The notes: generated by a model from the letters alone, not told the origin. A DNA stretch of 64,000 bases from an uncultured Lachnospiraceae bacterium (GCA_910576535.1 CAJTKK010000002.1:124001-188000), one strand, 5' to 3'. Counted from the stretch's first letter, positions 34,480 to 44,292 are shown. Program-made: numbers and translations.

Positions 34480-35370
34480 ATGAATCATTTTTATATTATT
34501 ACAAATGGACATAAGGATCATAATTTAGAAAAAACAAATGAAATTAGACAATATTTAGAAAAAAAACAAAAAAAATGTACGGTTCAGGTAAAAGAACCAG
34601 GAAAAGAGCAAAAATATACGGATGCAGGACAGATACCGGATGATGTGGACTGTATCCTTGTGCTGGGCGGAGACGGTACTCTTTTACAAGCGGCCAGGGA
34701 TATGATTCATAAAGATATCCCCTTGTTAGGGATTAACTTGGGGACGTTAGGTTACTTGGCAGAAATTGAAGAGACGGGGATTTATGCAGCTTTGAACCGG
34801 CTTTTGGAAGGCGGGTATGAAGTGGAACAGCGGATGATGCTGGCTGGCAGGATATTGCGCGGGTCGTTCCATGAAAAGAAACACGCAGATAAAGGGCTGG
34901 CGGAATGCGGGACGGAGCAATCCTATGCGCTAAATGATATTACGATTACAAGAAGCGGTTCTTTGCAGATCATCCGCTTCCGGATATTCGTCAATGGACA
35001 GTTCTTGAATGAATATCAGGCGGACGGAGTAATTGTGGCAACGCCTACAGGATCTACGGGATACAATCTGTCCGCAGGGGGACCGATTGTGGAACCGAAA
35101 GCGGAACTGATCCTGATTACCCCTATTAGCCCGCATACATTGAATACTAGAAGCATTATCCTTTCGCCGGGCGATCAAGTGGAAGTTGAAATTGGAGGAG
35201 GACGGGAAGGAACGGTGCAGCATGTGGAAGTTAATTTTGACGGAAGCCATAATGTGACATTATACACAGGGGACAGGGTGATGATTGAAAGGGCAATTAC
35301 CGCGACTGGCATTGTGAAATTAAATAAAGTAAGCTTTCTTGAGGCGCTGCATAAAAAATTGAGTGTTTAG
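34480..35370 (+). CDS. nadK: NAD kinase
   Basis: A 296-residue ATP-NAD kinase making NADP. The GGDGT motif is in LVLGGDGTLLQAARDM, followed by GINLGTLGYLAEIE, the NE/D motif around YALNDITITR, and TPTGSTGYNLSAGGPIV. Full length, between tlyA and argR as in related genomes. Confidence 0.95.
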   Translation: MNHFYIITNGHKDHNLEKTNEIRQYLEKKQKKCTVQVKEPGKEQKYTDAGQIPDDVDCILVLGGDGTLLQAARDMIHKDIPLLGINLGTLGYLAEIEETGIYAALNRLLEGGYEVEQRMMLAGRILRGSFHEKKHADKGLAECGTEQSYALNDITITRSGSLQIIRFRIFVNGQFLNEYQADGVIVATPTGSTGYNLSAGGPIVEPKAELILITPISPHTLNTRSIILSPGDQVEVEIGGGREGTVQHVEVNFDGSHNVTLYTGDRVMIERAITATGIVKLNKVSFLEALHKKLSV

Positions 35371-35405
35371 GGGAAGCGGCAAGAAATTCAGAAATGAGGA
35401 GAAGG

Positions 35406-35858
35406 ATGAAAAAGAACAGACATGGAAAAATAATTGAGCTGATTGAAAGCTATGATATCGAAACGCAGGATGAACTGGCGGAAAAACTTAAAAAATCCGG
35501 CTTTCAAGTGACACAGGCCACTGTGTCCAGGGATATCAGGGCATTGAAGCTTTCCAAAGTGCCGGCCGGAAACGGGAAGCAGAAATATATTGTTTTGAAA
35601 CAGGACGACAGCTATTTGGGGGACAAATATATCCGGGTGTTGAAAGACGGGTTCATTTCCATGGATATGGCGCAGAATATTTTAGTGATTAAGACTGTTT
35701 CAGGAATGGCGATGGCAGTGGCAGCGGCAGTCGATGCTATGAAAATGAGGGAAATTGTCGGTTCGATTGCGGGGGACGATACCATTATGATGGCGGTAAG
35801 AACTGTAGAGGATACCAGGATTGTAATGGACAAGATTCATAAGATGATGGATATTTAG
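35406..35858 (+). CDS. argR: arginine repressor ArgR
   Basis: A 150-residue ArgR/AhrC. The N-terminal winged helix (IIELIESYDIETQDELAEKL and TQATVSRDIRALKL) binds ARG boxes; the C-terminal domain with GSIAGDDTIMMAVR forms hexamers and binds arginine. ATG 35406 has AGGAGAAGG before it; the frame opens at 35394. No arginine genes are adjacent; the argR-recN linkage is a standard Firmicutes arrangement. Confidence 0.95.
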   Translation: MKKNRHGKIIELIESYDIETQDELAEKLKKSGFQVTQATVSRDIRALKLSKVPAGNGKQKYIVLKQDDSYLGDKYIRVLKDGFISMDMAQNILVIKTVSGMAMAVAAAVDAMKMREIVGSIAGDDTIMMAVRTVEDTRIVMDKIHKMMDI

Positions 35859-35907
35859 GGATTTGTGTGTTTGGATTTTTGCCCGGGAACACATAAGGAG
35901 TAAGGAT

Positions 35908-37593
35908 ATGTTAATAAGTTTGCATGTAAAGAATTTAGCATTAATTGATGAAGAAGAAGTTTTTTTTGAGGAAGGCTTAAATATCCTGACTGGTGAAACC
36001 GGGGCAGGAAAATCTATTGTGATTGGGTCCGTGAACTTAGCTTTAGGGGCAAAAGCGGATAAAGATTTGATCCGTTCAGGGGCAGAGTATGCTTTGGTGG
36101 AACTGGTTTTCCAGCTCAACAAGGAACAGGAAACAAGGTTAAAAGAAATAGGGTATATTCCGGAAGAGGACGGTATGCTGATCATCCAAAGACGGATTAT
36201 GCCATCCAGGAGTATATGTAAAGTATGCGGGGAAACTGTCGGGGCGAGGCAGTTAAAAGGGATTGCGGAAATTCTTATCAATATCCATGGACAGCATGAA
36301 CACCAGACATTGCTGCAACAGAAAAAGCATAAAGAGATATTGGATGATTACGCAAAAGAAAGCGCCAGTGATTTAAAAGAAAAAATCAGGGAATGCTATA
36401 AAGAGTTTACAAAGCTGCAAAAGGAACTGGAAAAAAGCGCCGGGGATGAAACGGCACGGGAAAAAGAAGCGGCTCTTTTGCGGTTTGAAGTAAAAGAGAT
36501 CGAAGAGGCTGGCCTATCTTTCGGTGAAGATGCACAATTAGAGCAGCTTTACCATAAGATGCTAAACAGCCGTAAAATAAAAGAGGCTTTGTACAATGCC
36601 TATCATATGACAGGATACGGTTCCGGGGAAAGCGCAGGGGAATATATCGGACGCGCCTTGCGGGAATTAAAAAGCATATCTTCTTATGATGCTGCTTTGG
36701 CGGATCTGGAGATGCAGCTTCAGGACATTGATAATTTATTAAACGATTTTAACCGTACAGCTTCCGGAATGATGGAGGAAATGGAATTTGACGGGGAAGA
36801 TTTTGCAAGGACGGAAGAGCGTCTCAATCTGTTAAACCATTTAAAATCCAAATATGGGAAAAATATTGATGAAATATTGAAATATAAAGAGCAAGGGGAA
36901 GAACGCTTAAATATACTGGATCATTATGAAACTTACCGTTTGGAAATGCTGCAACGTATGGAAGAAGAAAAGAAAAAGCTGTTAAAGTTCTGCGGCAGCT
37001 TGTCTGGCGTAAGGAAAAAATGCGCTAAGGAGCTGGGAAAAAAATTGAAGCAGGCTTTGCTGGATTTGAATTTTGAAGAAGTGCGTTTTGAGATTCAGGT
37101 AAGGCCTTGCCCGGAGGAGGCGTCAGCCGATGGATATGATGAAATAGAGTTTATGATATCCACCAATAAAGGGGAGGCGTTAAAGCCTTTAAGCCAAGTG
37201 GCAAGCGGAGGCGAGCTGTCAAGAATCATGCTGGCATTTAAAACTGTGCTGGCAGATAAAGATGATATCCAGACGCTTATTTTTGATGAAATTGATACAG
37301 GAATCAGTGGAAAAACCGCTTGGAAGGTGTCGGAAAAACTGGGGATTCTTGGGAAAAACCATCAAATTATCTGTATTACCCATCTGCCGCAGATTGCGTC
37401 TATGTCAGATGCCCACTTTTTAATAGAAAAAAATGCAAAAAAAGACCGGACAGTTACAACAATAAAGAAGATTGCGCAGGAAGACGACTTAAGGGAACTG
37501 GCAAGAATGCTGGGAGGAGCGGAAATTACGGAAGCTGCCCTCCAAAATGCAAAAGAAATGAAAGAATTGGCAAGAAATACAAAACTATACTAA
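35908..37593 (+). CDS. recN: DNA repair protein RecN
   Basis: A 561-residue SMC-like ATPase for double-strand-break repair. Walker A is GETGAGKSIVIGSV, the signature is VASGGELSRIMLAFK, Walker B is TLIFDEIDTGISG, and a coiled coil lies between. ATG 35908 has AAGGAGTAAGG upstream, so the open frame from 35863 is not the start. No LexA box is evident in its leader, unlike recA in this window. Confidence 0.96.
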   Translation: MLISLHVKNLALIDEEEVFFEEGLNILTGETGAGKSIVIGSVNLALGAKADKDLIRSGAEYALVELVFQLNKEQETRLKEIGYIPEEDGMLIIQRRIMPSRSICKVCGETVGARQLKGIAEILINIHGQHEHQTLLQQKKHKEILDDYAKESASDLKEKIRECYKEFTKLQKELEKSAGDETAREKEAALLRFEVKEIEEAGLSFGEDAQLEQLYHKMLNSRKIKEALYNAYHMTGYGSGESAGEYIGRALRELKSISSYDAALADLEMQLQDIDNLLNDFNRTASGMMEEMEFDGEDFARTEERLNLLNHLKSKYGKNIDEILKYKEQGEERLNILDHYETYRLEMLQRMEEEKKKLLKFCGSLSGVRKKCAKELGKKLKQALLDLNFEEVRFEIQVRPCPEEASADGYDEIEFMISTNKGEALKPLSQVASGGELSRIMLAFKTVLADKDDIQTLIFDEIDTGISGKTAWKVSEKLGILGKNHQIICITHLPQIASMSDAHFLIEKNAKKDRTVTTIKKIAQEDDLRELARMLGGAEITEAALQNAKEMKELARNTKLY

Positions 37594-37650
37594 AGTAAAA
37601 TCCTTAAGTTTTTCACATACTAAAGACGATTTGTGAAAGGATGTGAAAAC

Positions 37651-38952
37651 TTGAAAAGGAAAAGCCATAAAAAGAAAAGCAAAATTGAAAAGTATAGGAC
37701 ATGCTTGTACTTTGCCTTGACAGGGAGCCTTGCCGCTTTCCTATTTGTTTGCTATTTTTCCTTATGGAAAAAGGTGCCTTCTGATATAAAGATAAAGGCC
37801 GGTGTGGATCAGACCCTGGATTTTCAGGTACCCGCATCAGGGAAAATATATAAGGAAGCCGTGGAAGTAAGCGGGTTTACGGAATCGAACATACCAAAGG
37901 GCAGCATTCATATAGATTTGGCAAAACCAGTAACGATCAAAGCAAATGCCATTGAGAAATATGTCCTTGATTTAAAACTGTTCGGCATCATACCGCTTAA
38001 GACTGTGGACGTGCAGGTGATTCAGAACAAATCTCTTACCCCGGCGGGAATTCCTATCGGTATTTATGTCAAGACCCAAGGGGTGCTTGTGATTGGAGTA
38101 GGGGATTTCATTGGTGAAGAAGGACAGACAGTTTCCCCTTCCCAATATGTGCTGAAATCCGGAGATTATATTACGCAAGTCAATGATGAGGAAGTGACAG
38201 GGAAAAGTGACTTTATGGAAAAGGTGGAACACTGTGAAGGGCAGGAACTGGTCATGAAAGTGAAAAGAGGGGAAGAGGATCTTACACTGAGTGTCAGGCC
38301 GAAAGTAAGCCAGTCCGGTGATTATAAAATCGGAGTATGGATCAGGGATAATGCCCAGGGCGTAGGAACTATGACATATATTAATGAAAGTGCGGATTTT
38401 GGCGCTTTAGGCCATGGGATCAACGATGTGGATACCAGCACTTTGATGGAATTGCAGAAAGGGACTCTTTATCATACGGAGATTATCGGTATTACAAGAG
38501 GGAGCAATGGCGCGCCGGGAGAACTGACAGGATACATTGAGTATGATGAGGACAATATTATCGGCGAAATAAAAGAGAACACAACGGAAGGGATTTTTGG
38601 CACTTGTAACAGCCAAGTTTTTGAAGCGGTGACCAATGAGGCTCTCCCTATCGGATTGAAGCAGGAAATCGTAAGGGGGCCTGCACAGATTATCTGCAGC
38701 ATTGACGGTACGCCCCGCTATTATGATATTGAAATCATGGAGGTGCATCTGGACAATGATAATGTAAACCGGGGGATCGTGCTCCGGATTACGGATGAGG
38801 AACTTTTATCTTTGACAGGAGGGATTGTGCAGGGGATGAGCGGTTCCCCGATCATACAGGACGGAAAAATTATCGGGGCGGTGACTCATGTGCTGGTGCA
38901 GGATTCTACAAAGGGTTATGGGATTTTTATTGAAAATATGTTATCTCATTAG
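37651..38952 (+). CDS. spoIVB: SpoIV B signalling serine peptidase
   Basis: A roughly 433-residue SpoIVB, the forespore-secreted S55 protease that triggers pro-sigma-K processing. N-terminal membrane anchor (CLYFALTGSLAAFLFVCYF), a PDZ domain (about 165-225; LKSGDYITQVNDEEVTG) and the peptidase domain with His in GALGHGINDVDTS (near 254), Ser in GGIVQGMSGSPII (near 397) and the downstream Asp region VLVQDSTKGYGIFIE. TTG 37651 is chosen for its AAAGGATGTG upstream; a GTG at 37633 lacks such a site. Directly upstream of spo0A, the canonical order. Confidence 0.92.
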   Translation: MKRKSHKKKSKIEKYRTCLYFALTGSLAAFLFVCYFSLWKKVPSDIKIKAGVDQTLDFQVPASGKIYKEAVEVSGFTESNIPKGSIHIDLAKPVTIKANAIEKYVLDLKLFGIIPLKTVDVQVIQNKSLTPAGIPIGIYVKTQGVLVIGVGDFIGEEGQTVSPSQYVLKSGDYITQVNDEEVTGKSDFMEKVEHCEGQELVMKVKRGEEDLTLSVRPKVSQSGDYKIGVWIRDNAQGVGTMTYINESADFGALGHGINDVDTSTLMELQKGTLYHTEIIGITRGSNGAPGELTGYIEYDEDNIIGEIKENTTEGIFGTCNSQVFEAVTNEALPIGLKQEIVRGPAQIICSIDGTPRYYDIEIMEVHLDNDNVNRGIVLRITDEELLSLTGGIVQGMSGSPIIQDGKIIGAVTHVLVQDSTKGYGIFIENMLSH

Positions 38953-38983
38953 GATAACCGTCTTATAGTGCGATCAATTACGG

Positions 38984-39013
38984 TTGAATACTCAAATAAT
39001 GTTCCATTATAAT
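38984..39013 (+). promoter_or_regulatory. sigma-A-type promoter of spo0A
   Basis: TTGAAT (38984-38989), an 18-nt spacer and a perfect TATAAT (39008-39013), giving a leader of about 75 nt before spo0A. No clear 0A box (TGTCGAA-like) or sigma-H promoter was found by eye in this interval. Confidence 0.6.
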
Positions 39014-39094
39014 AGACTATAGCAGTATTTGGAAATTTCTAGCGTTTGCCCTGGATTTTCAGGTATATGCAATGAAAAAAGTCGGAGGTTTGAT

Positions 39095-39616
39095 ATGGAG
39101 CAGCTTAATCTAACGTCAACAAAGGATAATGAAAGAGTCTATAAAATACTTGGTGACCTGATGAATATGGATAAAGAGTTTCAGATTATGATTACCGTTC
39201 CGTCCGGTAATAAAAGCGCATCCATAGCTGGGCAGGATACAGTTGTGAAAAATGTAAATGCGGTGCGGGATCTGGAGAAGGATGTGACGGAAATGATACA
39301 TGAAATCGGGGTGCCGGCGCATATTAAAGGTTATCAGTATTTACGTGAAGCAATTATGATGTCTGTGGAAGACAATGAAATGTTAAGCTCCATTACAAAG
39401 GTTCTTTATCCGTCCATTGCAAAGAAGTACCAGACAACGCCCAGCCGCGTGGAACGTGCGATACGCCATGCAATTGAAGTGGCCTGGAGCCGGGGGAAGA
39501 TGGAAACGCTGGATGCCCTTTTTGGCTATACAATAAATACCGGAAAGGGGAAGCCGACCAATTCGGAATTTATTGCGTTAATTGCCGATAAAATAAGATT
39601 ACAATATAAAAATTAA
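39095..39616 (+). CDS. spo0A: Spo0A with intact DNA-binding domain but deleted receiver domain
   Basis: A 173-residue protein; ATG 39095 follows GGAGG. From about residue 58 it is a normal Spo0A effector domain: DVTEMIHEIGVPAHIKGYQY, then SRVERAIRHAIEVAWSRGK and GKPTNSEFIALIADKIRL, which hold the sigma-A contact and recognition helices. The first 31 residues (TKDNERVYKILGDLMNMDKE) resemble only the start of a receiver. The strand with the acidic pair is degraded, and the phospho-acceptor Asp, the Thr/Ser and the Lys are missing. Typical Spo0A has 260-275 residues, so about 90-100 are lost in frame. It sits at the canonical place after spoIVB. An isolated Spo0A effector domain is active without phosphorylation in Bacillus. 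Confidence 0.88.
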   Translation: MEQLNLTSTKDNERVYKILGDLMNMDKEFQIMITVPSGNKSASIAGQDTVVKNVNAVRDLEKDVTEMIHEIGVPAHIKGYQYLREAIMMSVEDNEMLSSITKVLYPSIAKKYQTTPSRVERAIRHAIEVAWSRGKMETLDALFGYTINTGKGKPTNSEFIALIADKIRLQYKN

Positions 39617-39680
39617 ATTAAATCTTTTAAACGCTTTCAATATGATGTATAATATTTCTAATTATATTGGAGGTATGGCT

Positions 39681-41126
39681 ATGAAAAAAATATTATTTGT
39701 TGCATCGGAAGGTGTGCCGTTCATTAAAACGGGAGGTCTGGCAGATGTAGTAGGCTCCCTGCCAAAATGTATTGACAAGGAATATTTCGACGTGAGGGTC
39801 ATGATTCCTAAGTATACCTGCATGAAGCAGGAAATGAAAGATCTGATGACTTACAAAACTCATTTTTATATGGATTTCAACTGGAAGAATGAGTATGTAG
39901 GAATACTGGAAGCGGAAATAGAGGGAGTAAAATATTACTTCATTGATAACGAATCTATGTTTAATGGATTTAAACCTTATAGCGATAACGTTTTGGATGA
40001 GATTACAAAATATTCGTTCTTTTCCAAAGCAGCATTATCGACGCTGCCGTTGATTGATTTCAGGCCGGATGTTATCCATTGCCATGATTGGCAGACGGGT
40101 CTTATTCCAGTGTATTTGAAGGAACGTTTTCAAGGAAATGAGTTTTTCCGTGGAATCAAGACTGTCATGACGATCCATAACCTGAAATTCCAAGGAAAAT
40201 GGGATGTGAAAACAGTAAAGTCCATTACAGGGCTGCCGGATTATTTCTTTACTCCTGACAAACTGGAAGCATATAAAGACGCCAATCTGTTAAAAGGCGG
40301 GCTGGTATATGCCGATGCAATAACAACGGTAAGCGATACTTATGCGGAAGAAATTAAAACCACATTTTATGGGGAAGGTTTAAACGGTCTTCTTCAGGCA
40401 AGAAGCGGCGACTTAAGGGGTATTGTCAACGGGATTGATTATGATGACTTTAACCCGGAAACCGATAAATACATTGACCATAATTATAATGCCGTGAATT
40501 TCAGAAAAGAAAAAATAAAGAATAAACGGGCATTACAGGCAGAGTTAGGGTTAGAGCAGGATGATAAGAAGATGCTGATCGGGATTGTATCCAGACTGAC
40601 GGACCAAAAAGGCTTTGACCTGATTGATTATATGATGGATGAACTATGTCAGGATGCGGTGCAGATCGTAGTGCTCGGCACAGGGGAAGAGCGTTATGAG
40701 AATATGTTCCGGCATTTTGACTGGAAGTATAACAATAAAGTTTCGGCAAATATTTTTTATTCGGAAGCCTTGTCCCATAAAATTTATGCGGCAAGCGATG
40801 CTTTCCTGATGCCCTCTTTGTTTGAGCCTTGCGGCCTGAGCCAGTTGATGGCTCTTAGATACGGCACTGTGCCGATTGTAAGGGAGACAGGCGGGTTAAA
40901 GGATACGGTACAGCCATATAATGAATTTGAAAATACAGGCACAGGTTTTAGTTTTTCCAATTATAATGCTCATGAAATGCTGGAGGCCATCCGGTATGCG
41001 GAGCGTATTTACTACGATAAGAAACGGGAATGGAACAAGATCATTGACAGAGGCATGGCTGTAGACTTTTCTTGGCAGGTATCCGCGAAGAAATATCAGG
41101 AAATGTATGATTGGCTGATAGGATAA
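39681..41126 (+). CDS. glgA: glycogen/starch synthase (ADP-glucose)
   Basis: A 481-residue GT5 family enzyme adding glucose from ADP-glucose to alpha-1,4-glucan. The KTGGL motif is in IKTGGLADVVGSLPK; the C-terminal GT-B domain has GIVSRLTDQKGFDLID and MPSLFEPCGLSQLMALRYG. ATG 39681 lies seven nt after GGAGG; a longer frame opens at 39642. No other glg genes are adjacent. Glycogen-like granulose is stored by sporulating clostridia, which makes the place next to spo0A notable. Confidence 0.95.
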   Translation: MKKILFVASEGVPFIKTGGLADVVGSLPKCIDKEYFDVRVMIPKYTCMKQEMKDLMTYKTHFYMDFNWKNEYVGILEAEIEGVKYYFIDNESMFNGFKPYSDNVLDEITKYSFFSKAALSTLPLIDFRPDVIHCHDWQTGLIPVYLKERFQGNEFFRGIKTVMTIHNLKFQGKWDVKTVKSITGLPDYFFTPDKLEAYKDANLLKGGLVYADAITTVSDTYAEEIKTTFYGEGLNGLLQARSGDLRGIVNGIDYDDFNPETDKYIDHNYNAVNFRKEKIKNKRALQAELGLEQDDKKMLIGIVSRLTDQKGFDLIDYMMDELCQDAVQIVVLGTGEERYENMFRHFDWKYNNKVSANIFYSEALSHKIYAASDAFLMPSLFEPCGLSQLMALRYGTVPIVRETGGLKDTVQPYNEFENTGTGFSFSNYNAHEMLEAIRYAERIYYDKKREWNKIIDRGMAVDFSWQVSAKKYQEMYDWLIG

Positions 41127-41143
41127 AAAGGACGGATATTATT

Positions 41144-42832
41144 ATGTCTGATAAGAAGAGGAAATCTCAAGGTCAAGGCAGAAATAATAAAAAAGACGGA
41201 TTTATTATGCAGGCGGGCATCCTTGCAGCAGCTTCTATTATATGCCGTATGATAGGGCTGCTGTATAGAGGGCCGCTTACTGGCATTATTGGGGATGAAG
41301 GAAATGGCTATTATAGCACGGCCTATAATATTTATACCATTGTCCTGTTAGTATCTTCTTACAGTATTCCGTCAGCAATTGCAAAGGTGCTTGCGCAAAG
41401 ACTTGCCCTGAAAGAATACCGTAATGCTCAGCGTATTTTTAAATGCGCACTGGTTTATGTTATGGCTGTCGGGGGAGCGGCGAGTCTTATTTTGTTTTTA
41501 TGGGCGCCTTCTTTTGTTATGGGCAATTCTATACCGGTTCTTAGGGTTTTTGCACCGACCATTTTTTTCTATGGCATTTTAGGGGTGCTGCGCGGTTATT
41601 TTCAGGCACACCGCACGATGATGCAGACTTCGGTTTCCCAGATACTGGAACAGATCCTGAATGCAGCGGTCAGTTTAGGGGCTGCTTTCGGGCTGGTACA
41701 GATGGCGGTAAAGACAGGAGAGGACTCCAGCAGGCAGGCGATGTATGGAGCTATCGGCAGCGCGCTTGGAACGGGCTGCGGCGTTGTCGTTGCCCTGCTT
41801 TTTATGGCTGTTATTTATTTGATGAGCCGGAAAGTGATAAAACACAGGGTAGATTATGATAAGACAGAAACGGAAGAATCCTATTTGGATATTTTTAAGC
41901 TGATTATGGCAGTGGTAACTCCGTTTATCCTAAGCACTTGCATTTATAATTTAACAACATCCTTAAACCAAACCATTTATTTAAAAATGATGGTGAAATT
42001 TAAAGAAATGGATGAAATTGCGGCTACTACCCAGTTAGGGATATTTTCCACAAAAGCAGTGACTATTTCCAATATACCGATAGCCCTTGCTTCTGCCATG
42101 TCTGCAGCCATTGTTCCGACTATTGCTTCGGCTTATGCGCAAGGCTCCGTAAAACAGACAAAGAAAAAAGTGGCTTATTCCATTAAAGTGACGATGCTCA
42201 TCTCAATACCGGCAGCGGTGGGGATCGGGGTACTGGCCCGTCCGGTAATGATGGTGCTTTTCCCCCAATTAGATTCTTTGGAATTAGCCTCCAGGCTGTT
42301 AATGGGTCTGGCGGCAACAGTAGTATTTTACGGCCTTTCCACGTTGACAAATGCAGTTCTCCAGGGGATAGGAAAAGTGAATACGCCGGTATTTAATGCA
42401 GTGGCGGCTATTTGTATACAGACAGCGGTTTTGATTACTGTTTTATATTATACGGACTTTGGCATATATGGTGTTATGATTTCCACCGTCCTGTACTCTT
42501 TTCTGATGTGCATACTGAATAATATTTTCATGAGAAAATATTTAGGATATAAGCAGGAAATCGACAGAACTTTTGCAAGACCGCTTTTTTCGGCAGTTAT
42601 TATGGGAGCGGCAGCTTATGGGATATATGAAGGAATGAGTTATGTCCTTAAACTTTTTATGGACTCCGCATATTTTATCAACATGATAGCTTTTGCCGCA
42701 GCAGCTTTCCTTGGAGCCTTGCTTTATTTTATCCTGGTAATAAAAATAAAGGCAGTAAAAGAGGCGGATTTAAGAGGGTTGCCGAAGGGGAGGACAATCA
42801 TAAAAATTGCGAAGAAAGTGAGGCTGCTGTAG
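41144..42832 (+). CDS. MurJ/SpoVB-type polysaccharide or lipid II flippase
   Basis: A 562-residue MOP-superfamily membrane protein with about 14 helices. It opens with a basic cytoplasmic stretch, then GILAAASIICRMIGLLYRGP, the typical SpoVB/YtgP entry helix with a conserved Arg. Further family marks are GNGYYSTAYNIYTIVLLVSS and SIPSAIAKVLAQRLALKEYR. It probably flips lipid-linked cell-wall precursors; whether it is a general (MurJ/Amj-like) or spore-cortex (SpoVB) flippase cannot be told. Follows glgA by 17 nt. Confidence 0.88.
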   Translation: MSDKKRKSQGQGRNNKKDGFIMQAGILAAASIICRMIGLLYRGPLTGIIGDEGNGYYSTAYNIYTIVLLVSSYSIPSAIAKVLAQRLALKEYRNAQRIFKCALVYVMAVGGAASLILFLWAPSFVMGNSIPVLRVFAPTIFFYGILGVLRGYFQAHRTMMQTSVSQILEQILNAAVSLGAAFGLVQMAVKTGEDSSRQAMYGAIGSALGTGCGVVVALLFMAVIYLMSRKVIKHRVDYDKTETEESYLDIFKLIMAVVTPFILSTCIYNLTTSLNQTIYLKMMVKFKEMDEIAATTQLGIFSTKAVTISNIPIALASAMSAAIVPTIASAYAQGSVKQTKKKVAYSIKVTMLISIPAAVGIGVLARPVMMVLFPQLDSLELASRLLMGLAATVVFYGLSTLTNAVLQGIGKVNTPVFNAVAAICIQTAVLITVLYYTDFGIYGVMISTVLYSFLMCILNNIFMRKYLGYKQEIDRTFARPLFSAVIMGAAAYGIYEGMSYVLKLFMDSAYFINMIAFAAAAFLGALLYFILVIKIKAVKEADLRGLPKGRTIIKIAKKVRLL

Positions 42833-42892
42833 GCATTTTAGGAATACGTGTTCCGAATAAGGAGAGGCAGTATCCGCAGTTATAAAAGGTTT

Positions 42893-43363
42893 TTACCGTT
42901 TGATCGGCTTTCCGTTTAAGACAGCCTGGGTGAGGATGTTATTGCGGTAACATAATTTAAGGGAAAAGAAAGGGGCATCTTCTTTCAGGAGCTGGAAGAA
43001 AATGAGATCGCCTTCCCAGAGATTCAATTCAGCCAGTTTATCTTTGGAAACCCATTCTAAAGCGCCTTCGCTGCAGTCTTTTAACGTTCCGGTAAAGCCA
43101 TCGGCGGTATACAAGCACATATAATAGTCCGTAATATCGTCGCAGAGGAAGGTGATAATGCCGCGGAAACGGTAAGAAGTCAAAGTAAGCCCGGTTTCTT
43201 CAAAGGTTTCGCGTAAGAGGCATTCTTCCGGGCTTTCCCCGGATTCAAAATGGCCGCCGATACCGATCCATTTATCTTTATTAATATCTTTTTCTTTTTT
43301 TACCCGGTGGAGCATCAGGTAGGAATTGTCTTTTTCTATGTAACAAAGCGTTGTTAATGTCAT
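42893..43363 (-). CDS. NUDIX hydrolase (8-oxo-dGTP diphosphatase-like)
   Basis: A 156-residue NUDIX protein on the minus strand. The NUDIX box is complete: GGHFESGESPEE, then CLLRETFEETGLTL. The N-terminal TLTTLCYIEKDNSYLMLHRV and WIGIGGHFE resemble the MutT/MTH1-like group found in Firmicutes that hydrolyses oxidised nucleotides. AGAAGGATTATTT precedes the ATG. The exact substrate is not given by sequence. Convergent with the flippase gene. Confidence 0.85.
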   Translation of the reverse strand: MTLTTLCYIEKDNSYLMLHRVKKEKDINKDKWIGIGGHFESGESPEECLLRETFEETGLTLTSYRFRGIITFLCDDITDYYMCLYTADGFTGTLKDCSEGALEWVSKDKLAELNLWEGDLIFFQLLKEDAPFFSLKLCYRNNILTQAVLNGKPIKR

Positions 43364-43398
43364 AAATAATCCTTCTTTCTATGCATGTATCAATGAGG

Positions 43399-44292
43399 CT
43401 AGTTAAATTTACCCAGACGGTATTGGCTTGGCGTGCTTCCCATGAAGGCTTTAAATTGTTTGGAAAAGTAGCTTGGATTTGAAAAACCGCAGTTTAAGGC
43501 GATGGCGGTAATTGGCCAGTCAGTGTCAGATAATTGTTTTGCAGCGGTAAAAATTCTTTTTCTTTGAGTATATTCAATGGGGCTGTAATGCACATATTGC
43601 TGGAAAATGCGTTGACATTCCCTGGGGCAGATATTTGCTGCGGCCGCGATTTGCGGAACGGATATATGGCGTTCTAAATTATTGTCGATCCATATAAGCA
43701 TTTCTTTTAACCGTATTTCCTGAACCGTTGGGATGGAACGGCTAGGGTTTATCCTGCTTTTGGATTTTGTATAAAGCAGGATATTGGAAAGTGCGTTTCT
43801 TATTTGCATTTCATATCCGTATTTTTCTTCTATACAAGCCTGGAATGCCTGTCCAAACTGCTCAAAGTAGAAATCATCCCCTGTTTTCATCTGAAATTTC
43901 AGGAAAGGAGAGCCTTCTTTTAGCAATGGGCGTACATAAGCAGTATCAAAGATGCTTCCGGGTGTCCCGCCTATAATGTCTGAATCGAAAACAAACGAAT
44001 GAAAAGTGCAGGGGGAAGGCGCTTTGGCGGTAAAAGAATGAATCACTTCTGTGTTGATAAAACAGCCATCCCCCGCTTGGAGCTGATACGTGCAGGCTCC
44101 AATACCGATCTGAATGCATCCTTCCAGTAAAACGAAAAGTTCCAATTCTTTATGCCAATGGGAAGGGATATATCCTGCTGCAAATTGATGGATATCTCCG
44201 TCGTTTGCAATAAAATGAAAGAATTGCTGTCCTTCTTCCGGCAATTCTTTGCCGCAGGCGTCAACTTGAAGAAAATTAGGGGTTCTTATCAT
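43399..44292 (-). CDS. AraC family transcriptional regulator
   Basis: A 297-residue regulator on the minus strand. The N-terminal half is a cupin-like sensor (YIPSHWHKELELFVLLEG, LQAGDGCFINTEVIHSF). The last 100 residues are the double helix-turn-helix of AraC (ISVPQIAAAANICPRECQRI and ITAIALNCGFSNPSYFSKQF, then GSTPSQYR). GGAGGC lies before the ATG. Divergent from the HAD phosphatase gene, which may be a target (inference). The ligand is probably a sugar or related metabolite. Confidence 0.88.
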   Translation of the reverse strand: MIRTPNFLQVDACGKELPEEGQQFFHFIANDGDIHQFAAGYIPSHWHKELELFVLLEGCIQIGIGACTYQLQAGDGCFINTEVIHSFTAKAPSPCTFHSFVFDSDIIGGTPGSIFDTAYVRPLLKEGSPFLKFQMKTGDDFYFEQFGQAFQACIEEKYGYEMQIRNALSNILLYTKSKSRINPSRSIPTVQEIRLKEMLIWIDNNLERHISVPQIAAAANICPRECQRIFQQYVHYSPIEYTQRKRIFTAAKQLSDTDWPITAIALNCGFSNPSYFSKQFKAFMGSTPSQYRLGKFN

